The notes under the pieces are model-generated. The model was not told the origin of the DNA. It did no database searches and was given only the letters and a program-made list of their open reading frames with translations. Positions 38,248 through 47,401 of a DNA stretch of 64,000 nt are shown in pieces; within the stretch, counting starts at the first letter, position 1, and the number at the start of each line of letters is the position of its first letter. The translations under genes and the position numbers were made by a program. The DNA comes from an uncultured Halomonas sp. Lineage in GTDB: Bacteria; Pseudomonadota; Gammaproteobacteria; Pseudomonadales; Halomonadaceae. The stretch lies in assembly GCF_947500835.1 (NCBI RefSeq), contig NZ_CANMTQ010000001.1, positions 558,001 through 622,000 of the forward strand, given 5' to 3'.

Positions 38248-38463
38248 TCAATACATCCGTTCGAAACGCTTGCGCTCACGCTGCAGCTTCTTGGCGTGAC
38301 GCTTGACCGCCGCCGCAGCTTTACGCTTGCGTACCGCTGTCGGCTTTTCGTAGTTCTCGCGACGACGTACTTCGGACAGTACACCGGCTTTCTCGCAGGA
38401 ACGCTTGAAACGGCGCAAAGCGACGTCGAACGGCTCGTTATCGCGTACTTTGACAGAAGGCAT
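38248..38463 (-). CDS. rpsU: 30S ribosomal protein bS21
   Basis: The 71-residue, very basic S21 protein of the small ribosomal subunit, starting [21 protein letters not shown] and ending in a lysine- and arginine-rich tail. Length matches the family exactly. It is the first gene of the rpsU-dnaG-rpoD group and is divergent from tsaD over 274 nt, as in many gammaproteobacteria. The divergent region must hold both promoters. Confidence 0.98.
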   Translation of the reverse strand: MPSVKVRDNEPFDVALRRFKRSCEKAGVLSEVRRRENYEKPTAVRKRKAAAAVKRHAKKLQRERKRFERMY

Positions 38464-38737
38464 TAAGCACTCACCTACCTTGAAATCATGAGTTCGGTTT
38501 GACGTGCATCAGTTGGGTGCCGCTTGGCATCACGGCTTCTCGCTTGCAGGATGAGCAGACGACAAACGCAAATGCAAAGGATGATACACCGACACCGGGA
38601 TACACGACCCAGTCTTGCAGAGCAGAGCATTTTAGTCCTCGCCATGGCGCTTTGCAAATCGATTTGCCCATTTCCCCTGCCGGCAGCGGTCCAAAAGCCG
38701 TACCATAGGCGTTTTCAGGAACCGACGAGCCAACACG

Positions 38738-39769
38738 ATGCGCATACTGGGGATCGAGACCTCCTGCGACGAAACCGGCGTCGCACTCTTTGATACCGAT
38801 CAAGGTCTATTGGCAGATGCACTCTACAGCCAGATCGCCATGCATGCCGACTATGGCGGCGTGGTCCCGGAGCTGGCCTCGCGAGATCATACCCGTAAGC
38901 TGCTGCCCCTGATTCAGCAAGTGCTCGACGAGGCAGGCCTGGCTCGCGGCGACCTGGATGGCATCGCCTATACCGCCGGGCCTGGTCTGGTCGGCGCCCT
39001 GATGGTGGGTGCGTCCACGGCTCACGGCATGGCCAAGGCGCTGTCTATCCCGGTACTTGGGGTGCATCACATGGAAGGGCATCTGCTCGCTCCCATGCTC
39101 GAAGATGAACCGCCTGAGTTTCCCTTCGTCGCGCTGCTGGTGTCCGGCGGCCACACCCAGCTGGTGGCAGTGAAAGGTCTGGGCCAATATCGATTGCTGG
39201 GCGAGTCCGTGGACGACGCTGCCGGCGAAGCCTTCGACAAGGCCGCCAAGATGCTCGAACTTGCCTACCCCGGTGGCCCGGAGGTAGCGCGTCTCGCCCA
39301 GCAAGGCGATCCGAGACGCTTCCGCTTTCCTCGCCCGATGACCGATCGTCCTGGGCTCGATTTCAGCTTTTCCGGCCTCAAGACCCATACCCTCACGACC
39401 GTCAACAGCTTGCGCAGTGCCGGTGAACTCGATGAGCAAGGGCGTGCGGACGTTGCCCGCGCGTTTGAAGATGCCGTCGTGGATACGCTGGTCATCAAGT
39501 GTCGGCGCGCCCTGGATCAGACCGGCCTGAAGCGCCTGGTGGTTGCCGGCGGCGTCAGCGCCAATACGCGACTGCGCGAACGCCTGGCCATCGAAGTAGG
39601 CAAGCGCGGCGCTCGGGCCTATTATCCTCGCGGACGTTTTTGCACCGACAACGGGGCAATGATCGCCTATGTCGGCGCGCAACGCCTGCTGGCGGGAGAG
39701 CGTGACGACTCTGCCATGAAAGCGGTACCGCGCTGGCCGCTGGATAGCCTAGCAGTCCCGGCTGCTTGA
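38738..39769 (+). CDS. tsaD: tRNA threonylcarbamoyladenosine synthase component TsaD
   Basis: TsaD transfers the threonylcarbamoyl group to A37 of ANN-decoding tRNAs with TsaB and TsaE. The 343-residue ASKHA-fold protein begins [17 protein letters not shown], carries the metal-binding [11 protein letters not shown] (about residue 108-118), the [10 protein letters not shown] phosphate loop and [15 protein letters not shown] near 270. Length is standard. It is divergent from rpsU and convergent with plsY. Confidence 0.97.
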   Translation: MRILGIETSCDETGVALFDTDQGLLADALYSQIAMHADYGGVVPELASRDHTRKLLPLIQQVLDEAGLARGDLDGIAYTAGPGLVGALMVGASTAHGMAKALSIPVLGVHHMEGHLLAPMLEDEPPEFPFVALLVSGGHTQLVAVKGLGQYRLLGESVDDAAGEAFDKAAKMLELAYPGGPEVARLAQQGDPRRFRFPRPMTDRPGLDFSFSGLKTHTLTTVNSLRSAGELDEQGRADVARAFEDAVVDTLVIKCRRALDQTGLKRLVVAGGVSANTRLRERLAIEVGKRGARAYYPRGRFCTDNGAMIAYVGAQRLLAGERDDSAMKAVPRWPLDSLAVPAA

Positions 39770-39830
39770 TCGCACAAAAACCAGGCTTCGTCTGAAAAGT
39801 CAGCAAACGCAGGTACTTTTCGGGCAAAGC

Positions 39831-40445
39831 CTAGCCGTCCGGGAATCTCGGCTCGCTCCCCTCTCCCAGCCGCTGAATGTTCCAGACATGGCGCACCAGC
39901 ACCAGCAGCGTGAAAACGATGACGATCCATACGTAGTCCCTTGCCATCCAGATGCTTGCCAGAGGCGCCAGGGCAGCACTGGCGAGAGAGGCAACCGCGG
40001 CGGTACGCACCCGCCAGGCAAGCAGCGTCCAGCAGGCGGCACATATCAGGGCCACCGGGGGTGTCAGCACCAGCAGCACGCCGAAGGCGCTGGCGACCGC
40101 CTTGCCTCCCCGGAAGCGATGCCAGACAGGATAGCTATGCCCCAACAGCACGCTGAAACCCACGAGTCCTTGAGCCCAGACCGGCAAACCGCCGCTTTTA
40201 GCCAGCCAGAGTGCCGGCATGCCCTTGACGGCATCGAAGGAGAGCGTTGCCAGCGCCAGCCGCTTGCCGTACAGCCGCAGCACGTTGGAAAACCCGGGAT
40301 TGCGGGAACCTCTCAGACGCGGGTCGGTGACCCCTGCCAGACGACACAGCCATACCGCACCCAGACAGGCAGCACAGAGATAGCCCATTGCCATCAACAG
40401 GATGGTCTGCATCGGGGTAGTCGTGACAAGGGAGGAAAACGACAT
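39831..40445 (-). CDS. plsY: Acyl-phosphate:glycerol-3-phosphate acyltransferase PlsY
   Basis: PlsY acylates glycerol-3-phosphate from acyl-phosphate, the first step of phospholipid synthesis, in the inner membrane. It has 204 residues and about five to seven helices. Motif 1 (GSRNPGFSNVLRLYGK, about 46-61) resembles the usual GS-N-GATN pattern but has Phe-Ser where Ala-Thr is common; motif 2 is GHSYPVWHRFRGGKAVASAFG (about 106-126). Motif 3 near the C-terminus is less clear. It is divergent from folB, a common arrangement with tsaD nearby. Confidence 0.9.
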   Translation of the reverse strand: MSFSSLVTTTPMQTILLMAMGYLCAACLGAVWLCRLAGVTDPRLRGSRNPGFSNVLRLYGKRLALATLSFDAVKGMPALWLAKSGGLPVWAQGLVGFSVLLGHSYPVWHRFRGGKAVASAFGVLLVLTPPVALICAACWTLLAWRVRTAAVASLASAALAPLASIWMARDYVWIVIVFTLLVLVRHVWNIQRLGEGSEPRFPDG

Positions 40446-40531
40446 GGAGTCTTCGCTAACAAATTGGAATCATGATTCTGCCAGCTCGCTGTCGTAGAAT
40501 CGAAAAATCATACATTTTTCAGGGAAGCGTC

Positions 40532-40885
40532 ATGGACTGCGTGCTGATCGAGGGATTACGAATCGAGACCGTCATCGGCGCTTACGATTGGGAGCGCAGC
40601 ATTCGTCAGCTTCTGGTTCTTGATCTGGAACTGGCAACCGATATTCGCCCCGCTGCAGAAAACGACGATCTGACCAAGACACTGGATTATGCCGCCATCA
40701 GCGCTCGCATCGATGAGTTCGCCAACGCCAGTCATTTCGAGCTGGTGGAAACCTTCGCCGAGCGGCTGGCCGCCTTGTTGCGTCGGGAATTTGGCATCCC
40801 CTGGCTGCGCTTGACGCTGCGCAAGCCCGGGGCTGTCAGCCAGGCCACCGCCGTCGGTGTGCGTATCGAACGTGGCCAGCGCTGA
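40532..40885 (+). CDS. folB: Dihydroneopterin aldolase
   Basis: FolB cleaves dihydroneopterin to 6-hydroxymethyl-dihydropterin in folate synthesis. The 117-residue protein has the family start DCVLIEGLRIETVIGAYDWER, DYAAISARI near the middle and the active-site region FELVETFAERLA. The ATG at 40532 is preceded by AGGGAAG; the longer frame starting at 40472 is not used. Its stop overlaps the folK start (TGATG), matching the next step in the pathway. Confidence 0.95.
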   Translation: MDCVLIEGLRIETVIGAYDWERSIRQLLVLDLELATDIRPAAENDDLTKTLDYAAISARIDEFANASHFELVETFAERLAALLRREFGIPWLRLTLRKPGAVSQATAVGVRIERGQR

Positions 40886-41403
40886 TGACGCAGGTGATTA
40901 TCGGCATCGGTAGCCATATCGATCGAGAACATCACATCAAGACCTGCCTGGATGCGCTAGAAGAAGAGTTCGGCGAATTACGCATTTCCCGAGTTTTTAA
41001 AAGCAGGTTTGAAGGCCAATTCATAAATGCAGAGGCAAACCACGATGTCTATAACCTGGTAGTGGCTTTTGATAGCCAGGCTTCCGTCGGCGATTTGAAG
41101 GCGTGGTGCAAGCGCGTGGAACTCGCCAATGGCCGGACCGCTCAAGGTCCTGTGACCCTGGATATCGACCTGCTCTGCGTGGGCGACCTCGCTGGCGTTA
41201 TCGATGGCGTAAGCCTGCCCCATGACGACATCCTGCGCTTTGCCTTCGTGCTCGAGCCACTTGCGGAACTGCTGCCGAACGCCCGCCACCCGGCCACCGG
41301 CCAGCGCTATGCCGAGCTTTGGGCAAACTTCGACTCAGATGGCCAGTGTCTGCGGCCGGTGAATTTCAGCTGGCGGGGAAGCGTAATTTCCCGGGTGAAC
41401 TAG
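40885..41403 (+). CDS. folK: 6-hydroxymethyl-dihydropterin pyrophosphokinase, divergent
   Basis: HPPK transfers pyrophosphate from ATP to 6-hydroxymethyl-dihydropterin. The 172-residue protein keeps the fold landmarks (IGIGSHIDREHHIKTCLDAL; RTAQGPVTLDIDLLCVGD with the two magnesium-binding aspartates; LPHDDILRFAFVLEPLAEL) but is diverged at the N-terminal loop, where most HPPKs have ALGSNLG. It starts on the last base of the folB stop codon. The call is well supported by the DIDLL motif and by folB. Confidence 0.88.
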   Translation: MTQVIIGIGSHIDREHHIKTCLDALEEEFGELRISRVFKSRFEGQFINAEANHDVYNLVVAFDSQASVGDLKAWCKRVELANGRTAQGPVTLDIDLLCVGDLAGVIDGVSLPHDDILRFAFVLEPLAELLPNARHPATGQRYAELWANFDSDGQCLRPVNFSWRGSVISRVN

Positions 41404-41423
41404 CCCGACAGCCGTCAACCTGT

Positions 41424-42494
41424 TTAGCTCGAACTGATACCGCTCTCCATTACCAGCTGCATCACGAGTTCCGCTGCGGGCAGCTCCCGCGCTAGTGGCG
41501 CGCCCTGACCGGCCCACTGTGCGGCAAATTCATGGTTTCCGAGCTTGGCGGCGGCCGCATTGAGCCGCTTGGTCGCGTCATATGCGACCGGATAGTCCGC
41601 GGGAGACGGACCGCCCTCTGCTTCACCGAACGAGATCAGGCGATTGGTCATGCCTCGAGCGGCTCGTCCGGACAGCACCCTGGTCAGGCGTGTCTGTGTG
41701 GCCCGCTCGCTTTTCAGGTTCTCGCGATAGGCGTCATTCGCCGAAGACTCCGGGCACAAGACGAAGGCCGTGCCAAGCTGTGCGGCCTCCCCACCGAGAT
41801 CCAGCACGGATTTCACGCCCTGGCCATCCATGATGCCGCCAGCCGCAATAACGGGCAATGTCGTATGCTGCGTCAGCAGACGCACAAGCACCATCGTGCT
41901 CAGGCCTTCATCCCTTGCCTGCGGGTCGAACATGCCTCGATGCCCGCCGGCTTCGATGCCCTGAGCCACGATGGCATCGATTCCTGCTTCTTCTATTCTT
42001 CTGGCCTCATGAAGGCAGGTGGCCGTTGCCATCATGTAGATACCTGCCTCGCGCAGTGCGTCGATACGCTCGCGTGAAGGCAGGCCGAAATGAAAGCTGA
42101 CTACGGCGGGCTTGAGGTCGAGCAGCAGCTCGAAGGTATCGCTGTCCTCGAGGAAGGACGTATAGATTTCGTCAAGCGTGTCAGGTATTTCCGCGCCGAC
42201 CTCGGCGAACAGTGGCGCAAAATGGTGAAGCCAGGCAGCCTCGGCTTTCGCGTCTCGACGGGCTGGCGCATGGCAGAACAGATTCACATTGAAAGGGTGT
42301 GCGGTCAGCGCCCGGGTCTCTTCGATCATTTGCCGGGCCTTGGCAGCATTACTGGCCCCGATCCCCAGCGACCCCAGGCCACCGGCATTGGAAACCGCCG
42401 CCGCCAACTCAGGCGTGGCCACCCCGGCCATGGGCGCTTGAATGATGGGATAACGGATACCAAGCTGCTCGAGAAACTCTTTGGAGGACTGCAT
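41424..42494 (-). CDS. Nitronate monooxygenase family flavoprotein
   Basis: An FMN-dependent TIM-barrel enzyme of the nitronate monooxygenase (2-nitropropane dioxygenase) family, which oxidises toxic nitronates to carbonyl compounds and nitrite. The 356-residue protein starts [21 protein letters not shown], has [11 protein letters not shown] with the expected histidine (about 180-190), [14 protein letters not shown] and a [12 protein letters not shown] phosphate-binding segment. The ATG at 42494 gives the standard N-terminus. Its promoter region is occupied by the inverted-repeat element at 42534-42802. The natural substrate is unproven. Confidence 0.9.
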   Translation of the reverse strand: MQSSKEFLEQLGIRYPIIQAPMAGVATPELAAAVSNAGGLGSLGIGASNAAKARQMIEETRALTAHPFNVNLFCHAPARRDAKAEAAWLHHFAPLFAEVGAEIPDTLDEIYTSFLEDSDTFELLLDLKPAVVSFHFGLPSRERIDALREAGIYMMATATCLHEARRIEEAGIDAIVAQGIEAGGHRGMFDPQARDEGLSTMVLVRLLTQHTTLPVIAAGGIMDGQGVKSVLDLGGEAAQLGTAFVLCPESSANDAYRENLKSERATQTRLTRVLSGRAARGMTNRLISFGEAEGGPSPADYPVAYDATKRLNAAAAKLGNHEFAAQWAGQGAPLARELPAAELVMQLVMESGISSS

Positions 42495-42533
42495 AGCGAC
42501 TCCTTTGTTTACGAAGGGCGTAGAAGAAAGGAT

Positions 42534-42802
42534 TAGGGCCTGTTGACGTTTCATTCACGGCCGCGCTGGCGCCAGTTTTTATTCGGGGCAAGGCAGGAGG
42601 AGAGAAATTTGGTTATTCCAAATGAACGACGACTAACGCAGCAGCGGATAAAAACTGGCCCAGCCCTTCGGGTTGCGCAGCAAAAAGCGCCATTCTGCGT
42701 TGCGAAACGTGAAAAGGGAATAACCCTTCCCTGCGCTTCGCGCCTTGACTGACACTTTTTGATGCAGCAACGCGGTTCGCGATGAAACGTCAACAGGCCC
42801 TA
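42534..42802. mobile_element. 269-bp MITE-like element with perfect 21-bp terminal inverted repeats
   Basis: TAGGGCCTGTTGACGTTTCAT at 42534-42554 is repeated exactly in reverse complement at 42782-42802. The interior has no long coding frame and no recognisable transposase. Terminal TA dinucleotides suggest target-site TA use, as in Tc1/mariner- and IS630-type elements. It fills the gap between the nitronate monooxygenase start and the cca stop, ending 8 nt from the latter. Both the repeat and the lack of coding content are seen directly; mobility is inferred. Confidence 0.82.
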
Positions 42803-42809
42803 GGATTCA

Positions 42810-43946
42810 TCAATCAGCCAACAATGCCGCTTCGATCTCGGCTTGCCTGCGCCTGGCCAGTTCCTGGCCCAGCTCGCCACCCTTGAACCCTTCACCCACC
42901 AGATCCCGAGGCACAACCCGGGAGGCCAGACGCCAGGCCAGAGTCAGATTCGCGGCCAAGACATCACTTTCGAGACTGACCAAGGAAAGTAGCGGCGCGA
43001 CTCGCTCGCCGCGCCGCCAGGCATCGATTCTGTTCAACCAGTCAAGGATAGCCTCGGCGTTAGGCTCATGCTCATTCGTCTCATTCCACAGCTTTCGCGT
43101 CAGCATGACCTGACGCGCCAGATCCCGCCAGGCATTGGGAATGCGCAGGCGCTCCTCCAAAACCTGGCGCACTGGATCGTCGAGATGCTCACAGAGTCGC
43201 GCCCAGCGCCAGCGCGCTGGATGATCGTTATTTTCCGGCAGGCGCCCCATTCGTGCCAGGGCCACTTTCAGCCCGGCGTTCTCGGCAAGTTCCGGCATCA
43301 ATGCTTCGAGCGCGCCACAGTCGCGTAGGGTTTCAAAGTAGGCTTGCGGACAAGGCTCACCGAGGGCCTTTTCGGTCTCCTGCCAGACCCGCTCCGCCAC
43401 CAGATGGGCAATTTCGCCGTTCACCGCAAGCTGGCGCATCAAGGCCAGGGTGTCTTCGGCAATGACGAATCCAAGCCCTCGATACCGCGCCAGAAAACGT
43501 GCGGTGCGCAGCACCCGCAGCGGGTCCTCGACGAAGGCCGGCGAGACATGCCGCAGTACGCGTGCTTCTAGATCCTGCTCACCCTGGAAAGGATCGATCA
43601 GTTGGCCGTCAAGGGGCTCGGCCATGGCGTTGATGGTCAGATCCCGTCGGGCCAGATCCTCTTCCAGCGTCACCTCGGGGCTTGCGTGCACCTCGAAGCC
43701 GGTATAGCCGTGGCCCTGCTTGCGCTCGGTGCGGGCCAGGGCGTACTCCTCTTGCGTGACCGGGTGCAGGAACACGGGGAAATCACGTCCGACCGGCTTG
43801 AAGCCGCGCTTGCGCATGGCCTCCGGCGTCGCACCGACCACTACCCAGTCCTGATCCACCACCGGCCAGCCAAGGCGCGCATCCCGCACCGCACCGCCGA
43901 CGCGATAGACGTCGAGCCCCTTGGTCGCCGAATCCTTGCCGGTCAC
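42810..43946 (-). CDS. cca: CCA tRNA nucleotidyltransferase without HD domain
   Basis: This enzyme adds or repairs the CCA end of tRNA using CTP and ATP. The class II protein has 378 residues and shows RVGGAVRDARLG, the metal-binding DQDWVVVG, the LARRDLTINAMAE motif B-C region and a DPLRVLRTARFLARY motif. It ends soon after the body and tail helices; the C-terminal HD phosphohydrolase domain of the Escherichia coli enzyme (412 residues) is not evident. The GTG at 43946 overlaps the glpE stop (GTGA); the long upstream frame is a glpE shadow. Confidence 0.93.
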   Translation of the reverse strand: MTGKDSATKGLDVYRVGGAVRDARLGWPVVDQDWVVVGATPEAMRKRGFKPVGRDFPVFLHPVTQEEYALARTERKQGHGYTGFEVHASPEVTLEEDLARRDLTINAMAEPLDGQLIDPFQGEQDLEARVLRHVSPAFVEDPLRVLRTARFLARYRGLGFVIAEDTLALMRQLAVNGEIAHLVAERVWQETEKALGEPCPQAYFETLRDCGALEALMPELAENAGLKVALARMGRLPENNDHPARWRWARLCEHLDDPVRQVLEERLRIPNAWRDLARQVMLTRKLWNETNEHEPNAEAILDWLNRIDAWRRGERVAPLLSLVSLESDVLAANLTLAWRLASRVVPRDLVGEGFKGGELGQELARRRQAEIEAALLAD

Positions 43947-44269
43947 CGCGCCACTCGCTGGGGATGCCTGACTTCCCAGTCGACGAAGCCACCGTCCAGG
44001 CTGTAGACCTGCTCGAAGCCCTGCCCCGCCAGCCAGGTTGCCGCCTGTTGGCTGGAGTGCCCGTGATAGCACACCACGACCAGGGGCCGTTCTCGAGAGA
44101 TATCTTTTATCAGATCGCCCACCGTGGTGTTGTCTAGGTGGCGGCTTCCCGGAATATGGCCCTGGGAATAGCTCAAGGGGTCGCGGATATCCACCAGGGT
44201 GAGCGGCTGAGCATCGTCCAGCCACTGTTTCAAGGTGGCATGATCGAGATGTTCGAAAGATTGACTCAT
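43943..44269 (-). CDS. glpE: Thiosulfate sulfurtransferase GlpE (single rhodanese domain)
   Basis: A 108-residue single-domain rhodanese that moves sulfane sulfur from thiosulfate to thiols or cyanide. It has TLVDIRDPLSYSQGHIPGSRH and the active-site loop with the cysteine in VVVCYHGHSSQQAA (about residue 65), the same Cys-Tyr-His-Gly-His-Ser loop as GlpE. The ATG at 44269 has AAGGTG upstream. It overlaps the cca start by 4 nt and lies 22 nt behind apaH. Confidence 0.92.
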   Translation of the reverse strand: MSQSFEHLDHATLKQWLDDAQPLTLVDIRDPLSYSQGHIPGSRHLDNTTVGDLIKDISRERPLVVVCYHGHSSQQAATWLAGQGFEQVYSLDGGFVDWEVRHPQRVAR

Positions 44270-44291
44270 GAGCACCTTCTACGTGATGTGA

Positions 44292-45116
44292 TTAATCTTG
44301 CTGGCTGGGCTCGCTGACACGCTGGCCATTGTCGAGGTTCAGTGCTGTCAGACTGCCCCCCCAGACGCAGCCGGTATCCAATGCCTCGGCGCGTACGGCG
44401 GTATCCGGTGTTTGTCCCTGCAAGGCCGCCCAGTGCCCGAAAAGAATGTGTGGATCGTCGCTTCGGGGGTAGATGAACCAAGGATGAAAACCCGGAGGCG
44501 CCGAATCGAGCCCTTCCTTGGCATCGAAATCCAGGGTGCCGTCCTCAGCAATGAAGCGCATGCGGGTGAACACGTTGACGATCATCCGCAGGCGCTCGAT
44601 GCCATCGAGACTCTCGTCCCAGCGAGACGGCGAATTGCCGTACATGCGCTCCAGGAAAGCACCCGAGCGCTCGCCTCCCAGTACCGCTTCGGCCTCCCGG
44701 GCGAGCGCCCGTGCCTTGTCAATGGACCACTGAGGCAGCACGCCGGCGTGGGTCATCAGCCTGCGTCGGTCGCTGTCGCTATCGTCATCGACCCACAAGG
44801 GCTGGGCCTGCAGCCAGTCGAGGAGCGTTTCACGATCCGGCGCGGCGAGAATATCGTCCAGGGTATCGGATCGCTTGGTGGATGCTCCTCCACGAGCGAC
44901 CGCCAGCAAATGCAGATCATGATTGCCCAGCACCACTCGCGCCGTCTCGCCCAGATCACGCACTTCGCGCAAGCACTCCAGGGAGCCAGGCCCCCGGTTG
45001 ACCAGGTCGCCGGCCAACCATAGGCGATCCCGGCGTGGATCGAAGCTCAAGCGTTCGAGCAGCGCGACGAATTCACTGTGGCAACCCTGGAGGTCGCCGA
45101 TGGCATAGGTTGTCAT
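44292..45116 (-). CDS. apaH: Symmetrical bis(5'-nucleosyl)-tetraphosphatase
   Basis: ApaH hydrolyses Ap4A to two ADP and also decaps Np4-capped RNA. The 274-residue metallophosphatase has YAIGDLQGCHSEF at the start, WLAGDLVNRGPGSLE, VLGNHDLHLLAVA and a later THAGVLPQWS, the four metal-binding blocks of the family. It follows apaG by 53 nt in the conserved rsmA-apaG-apaH order. Confidence 0.96.
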   Translation of the reverse strand: MTTYAIGDLQGCHSEFVALLERLSFDPRRDRLWLAGDLVNRGPGSLECLREVRDLGETARVVLGNHDLHLLAVARGGASTKRSDTLDDILAAPDRETLLDWLQAQPLWVDDDSDSDRRRLMTHAGVLPQWSIDKARALAREAEAVLGGERSGAFLERMYGNSPSRWDESLDGIERLRMIVNVFTRMRFIAEDGTLDFDAKEGLDSAPPGFHPWFIYPRSDDPHILFGHWAALQGQTPDTAVRAEALDTGCVWGGSLTALNLDNGQRVSEPSQQD

Positions 45117-45169
45117 GGGCGTCTCTTCAAACGTCGTGAATGCGATGAACGGCTCTCAGCGCATCTGTA

Positions 45170-45553
45170 TCAATGTACCTGGTTGGGACCCGCCAGGCGA
45201 AACGGCGGGATGGCGACTTCGAAGGATCGATGCACCGAGGTATCCACGCAGGTATAGGCTCCTTCCATGACCCCAACCGGGCAATCCAGTACCGCGCGGC
45301 TGGTGTAACGAAAGTTCTGGCCTGGCCCGATCATGGGCTGCTTGCCGACCACGCCCTTGCCGCGCACCTCCTGTACCTTGCCGCTGCCTTGGGTGATCTT
45401 CCAGTAGCGGGCCAGGAGCTGAACCGGATGAGAGGAATGGTTGTGTACCGTGATGGTATAACTGAACACGAAACGCTGCTCAGTCACCGAGGACTCATCG
45501 GCACGATAGGCCGGCTCCACCTCGACCTGCACGTCTTGAAGATGTTCACTCAT
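45170..45553 (-). CDS. apaG: ApaG protein
   Basis: A 127-residue single-domain beta-sandwich protein (fibronectin type III-like), role not settled; it is consistently encoded beside apaH and rsmA. Landmarks are FSYTITVHNHSSHPVQLLARYW and the glycine-rich VRGKGVVGKQPMIGPGQNFRYTS. Its start overlaps the rsmA stop by 4 nt. Length matches the family (125-127). Confidence 0.95.
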   Translation of the reverse strand: MSEHLQDVQVEVEPAYRADESSVTEQRFVFSYTITVHNHSSHPVQLLARYWKITQGSGKVQEVRGKGVVGKQPMIGPGQNFRYTSRAVLDCPVGVMEGAYTCVDTSVHRSFEVAIPPFRLAGPNQVH

Positions 45554-46353
45554 ACGCGTTCTCCCGCCAGATGATTGGCGATGTTCACAAACTCGGCCAC
45601 GTTCAGTGTCTGCGGCCGGCGCCCTGGGTCGATACCCAAGGACTCGAGAGTGGCAACATCGAGTCGTTGCTTGAGATTATTGCGCAGCGTCTTGCGCCGC
45701 TGTCCAAAGGCTTCTCGCACGATGTCGGCGAACAACACCTCATCCTTTGCCGGATGCGGCAGTGTCGTGTGGGGCGTCATCCGCACGATGGCGGATTCGA
45801 TCTTGGGCTGAGGCACGAAGGCCTCCGGCGGCACGCTGAACAGCGAATCCACCCGGCAATGATATTGCGCCATGACCGACAGACGCCCCCAATCGCTGCC
45901 GCCGGGAGTCGCCGCCAGGCGCTCGACCACCTCCTTTTGCAGCATGAAGTGCATGTCGGCTACCGCCCCTCGCGTTGCGAGCAGATGAAAGATCAGCGGT
46001 GTCGAGATGTTGTAGGGTAGATTGCCTGCAATGCGCAGCAAGGGGCCATCGCCCTTGAGGGCGGCGAAGTCGAAGGTCAGCGCATCGCCTTCGTGGATCA
46101 CGAACTCAGGATAGTTGAAGAATTGAACCCGCAGACCGGGAATCAGGTCGCGGTCGAGTTCGATCACCTCGAGTTTGCCTGTGGCCTCGAGCAGCGGTTC
46201 CGTCAAGGCGCCCTGACCCGGGCCGATTTCGATCAGGCGCTGATCGGGCTGCGGCGCTATGGTTTTTACGATACGAGAAATGATTCCGGGGTCACGCAGA
46301 AAATTCTGACCGAAGCGCTTGCGCGCTCGTGGCGCTGGGGGGCGAGATGCCAT
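45550..46353 (-). CDS. rsmA: 16S rRNA (adenine(1518)-N6/adenine(1519)-N6) dimethyltransferase
   Basis: RsmA (KsgA) dimethylates two adjacent adenines in helix 45 of 16S rRNA during small-subunit assembly. The 267-residue Rossmann methyltransferase has KRFGQNFLRDPGIISRIV, the SAM motif EIGPGQGALTEPLL (about 43-56) and the adenine-site NLPYNISTPLIFHL. The ATG at 46353 (MASRPPAP) is chosen; the in-frame extension to 46476 overlaps pdxA and is spurious. It is part of the lptD-surA-pdxA-rsmA-apaG-apaH run. Confidence 0.96.
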   Translation of the reverse strand: MASRPPAPRARKRFGQNFLRDPGIISRIVKTIAPQPDQRLIEIGPGQGALTEPLLEATGKLEVIELDRDLIPGLRVQFFNYPEFVIHEGDALTFDFAALKGDGPLLRIAGNLPYNISTPLIFHLLATRGAVADMHFMLQKEVVERLAATPGGSDWGRLSVMAQYHCRVDSLFSVPPEAFVPQPKIESAIVRMTPHTTLPHPAKDEVLFADIVREAFGQRRKTLRNNLKQRLDVATLESLGIDPGRRPQTLNVAEFVNIANHLAGERV

Positions 46354-46387
46354 ACGAAGAAAATGTCCTTGCTGTTTAACTTGCCAA

Positions 46388-47401
46388 TCAATGAGGGCGA
46401 GAGGCATTGGCCATTTCGATTGCCATGTCGATCGCCACTTGAAGGCTACCGATATCCACGTTACCGCTACCGGCAAGATCCAGCGCGGTGCCGTGATCCA
46501 CGGACGTGCGCGCGATAGGTAACCCCAAGGTAATATTGGCGGCGCGCCCGAAGCCCGCGTACTTCAACACCGGCAGCCCTTGATCGTGGTACATGGCTAG
46601 TACCGCATCGGCCTCATCGAGATGTCTAGGGGTAAAGAGCGTATCCGCGGGCAAGGGGCCCTCCAGCACCAACCCTTCTTCACGCAATCGGGCCAGCGTC
46701 GGAATAATCGTGTCGATTTCCTCTCGACCCAGGTGTCCGCCTTCACCGGCGTGAGGGTTCAGGCCGCATACAGCAATACGCGGCTGCGAGACGCCGAAAT
46801 AGCGCGTCAAATCATTGGCAAGAATACGCAGCACCCGGCTCAGCCCATCGATGGTGATGGCATCCGCCACCGCATGCAGCGGCAAATGCGTGGTTGCCAG
46901 GGCCACCCGCAGCTCTCTGCTGGTAGCGCGGGTAGCCAGCATCATCACCACCTCTTCACGGCCGCAGGCATCCCGCAGATACTCCGTATGGCCGGTGAAA
47001 CGCGGATAGCCCCCTTCGATGATCACACCCTTGTGCAGGGGCGCCGTCACCATGGCCTGGGCTTGCCCTTGGTTACAGGCCTCGATCGCCCGGTCCAGCA
47101 CCGCAAGCACATAGCCCGCGTTGGCCGGATCGAGCCGGCCCGGTTCAACCGGCGCCTTGAGCGTCACCGGCCAGACCGGCAGCACCCCGGGGCGTGAATC
47201 CGGCACCTCGTCATTCTCCGCGAGCACGCAAAGCTCGATCTCGAGCCCTAACCCTGCAGCACGCTGCGCCAGCAGATCTGGATCGCCGATCGCCACGATA
47301 CGCGCAGGCAGTGGCGCTTGGGCGCAGACCAGCTTCAGTATCAGGTCTGGACCAATACCCGCGGGTTCGCCGCTAGTCAGCGCCAGTACCGGCGTACTCA
47401 T
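46388..47401 (-). CDS. pdxA: 4-hydroxythreonine-4-phosphate dehydrogenase
   Basis: PdxA oxidises 4-hydroxythreonine-4-phosphate in the DXP-dependent route to pyridoxal phosphate. The 337-residue protein has LTSGEPAGIGPDLILKL at the start, VTAPLHKG, the metal-site histidines in GHTEYLRDA, LNPHAGEGGHLGREE and MYHDQGLPVLK, and the SVDHGTALDLAG signature. It overlaps the surA stop by 4 nt. Confidence 0.96.
   Translation of the reverse strand: MSTPVLALTSGEPAGIGPDLILKLVCAQAPLPARIVAIGDPDLLAQRAAGLGLEIELCVLAENDEVPDSRPGVLPVWPVTLKAPVEPGRLDPANAGYVLAVLDRAIEACNQGQAQAMVTAPLHKGVIIEGGYPRFTGHTEYLRDACGREEVVMMLATRATSRELRVALATTHLPLHAVADAITIDGLSRVLRILANDLTRYFGVSQPRIAVCGLNPHAGEGGHLGREEIDTIIPTLARLREEGLVLEGPLPADTLFTPRHLDEADAVLAMYHDQGLPVLKYAGFGRAANITLGLPIARTSVDHGTALDLAGSGNVDIGSLQVAIDMAIEMANASRPH

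Noticed and set aside
42810..44225. Apparent rhodanese-Cca fusion frame
   Set aside because: The upstream part is a shadow of glpE in another frame; cca starts with the GTG that overlaps the glpE stop.
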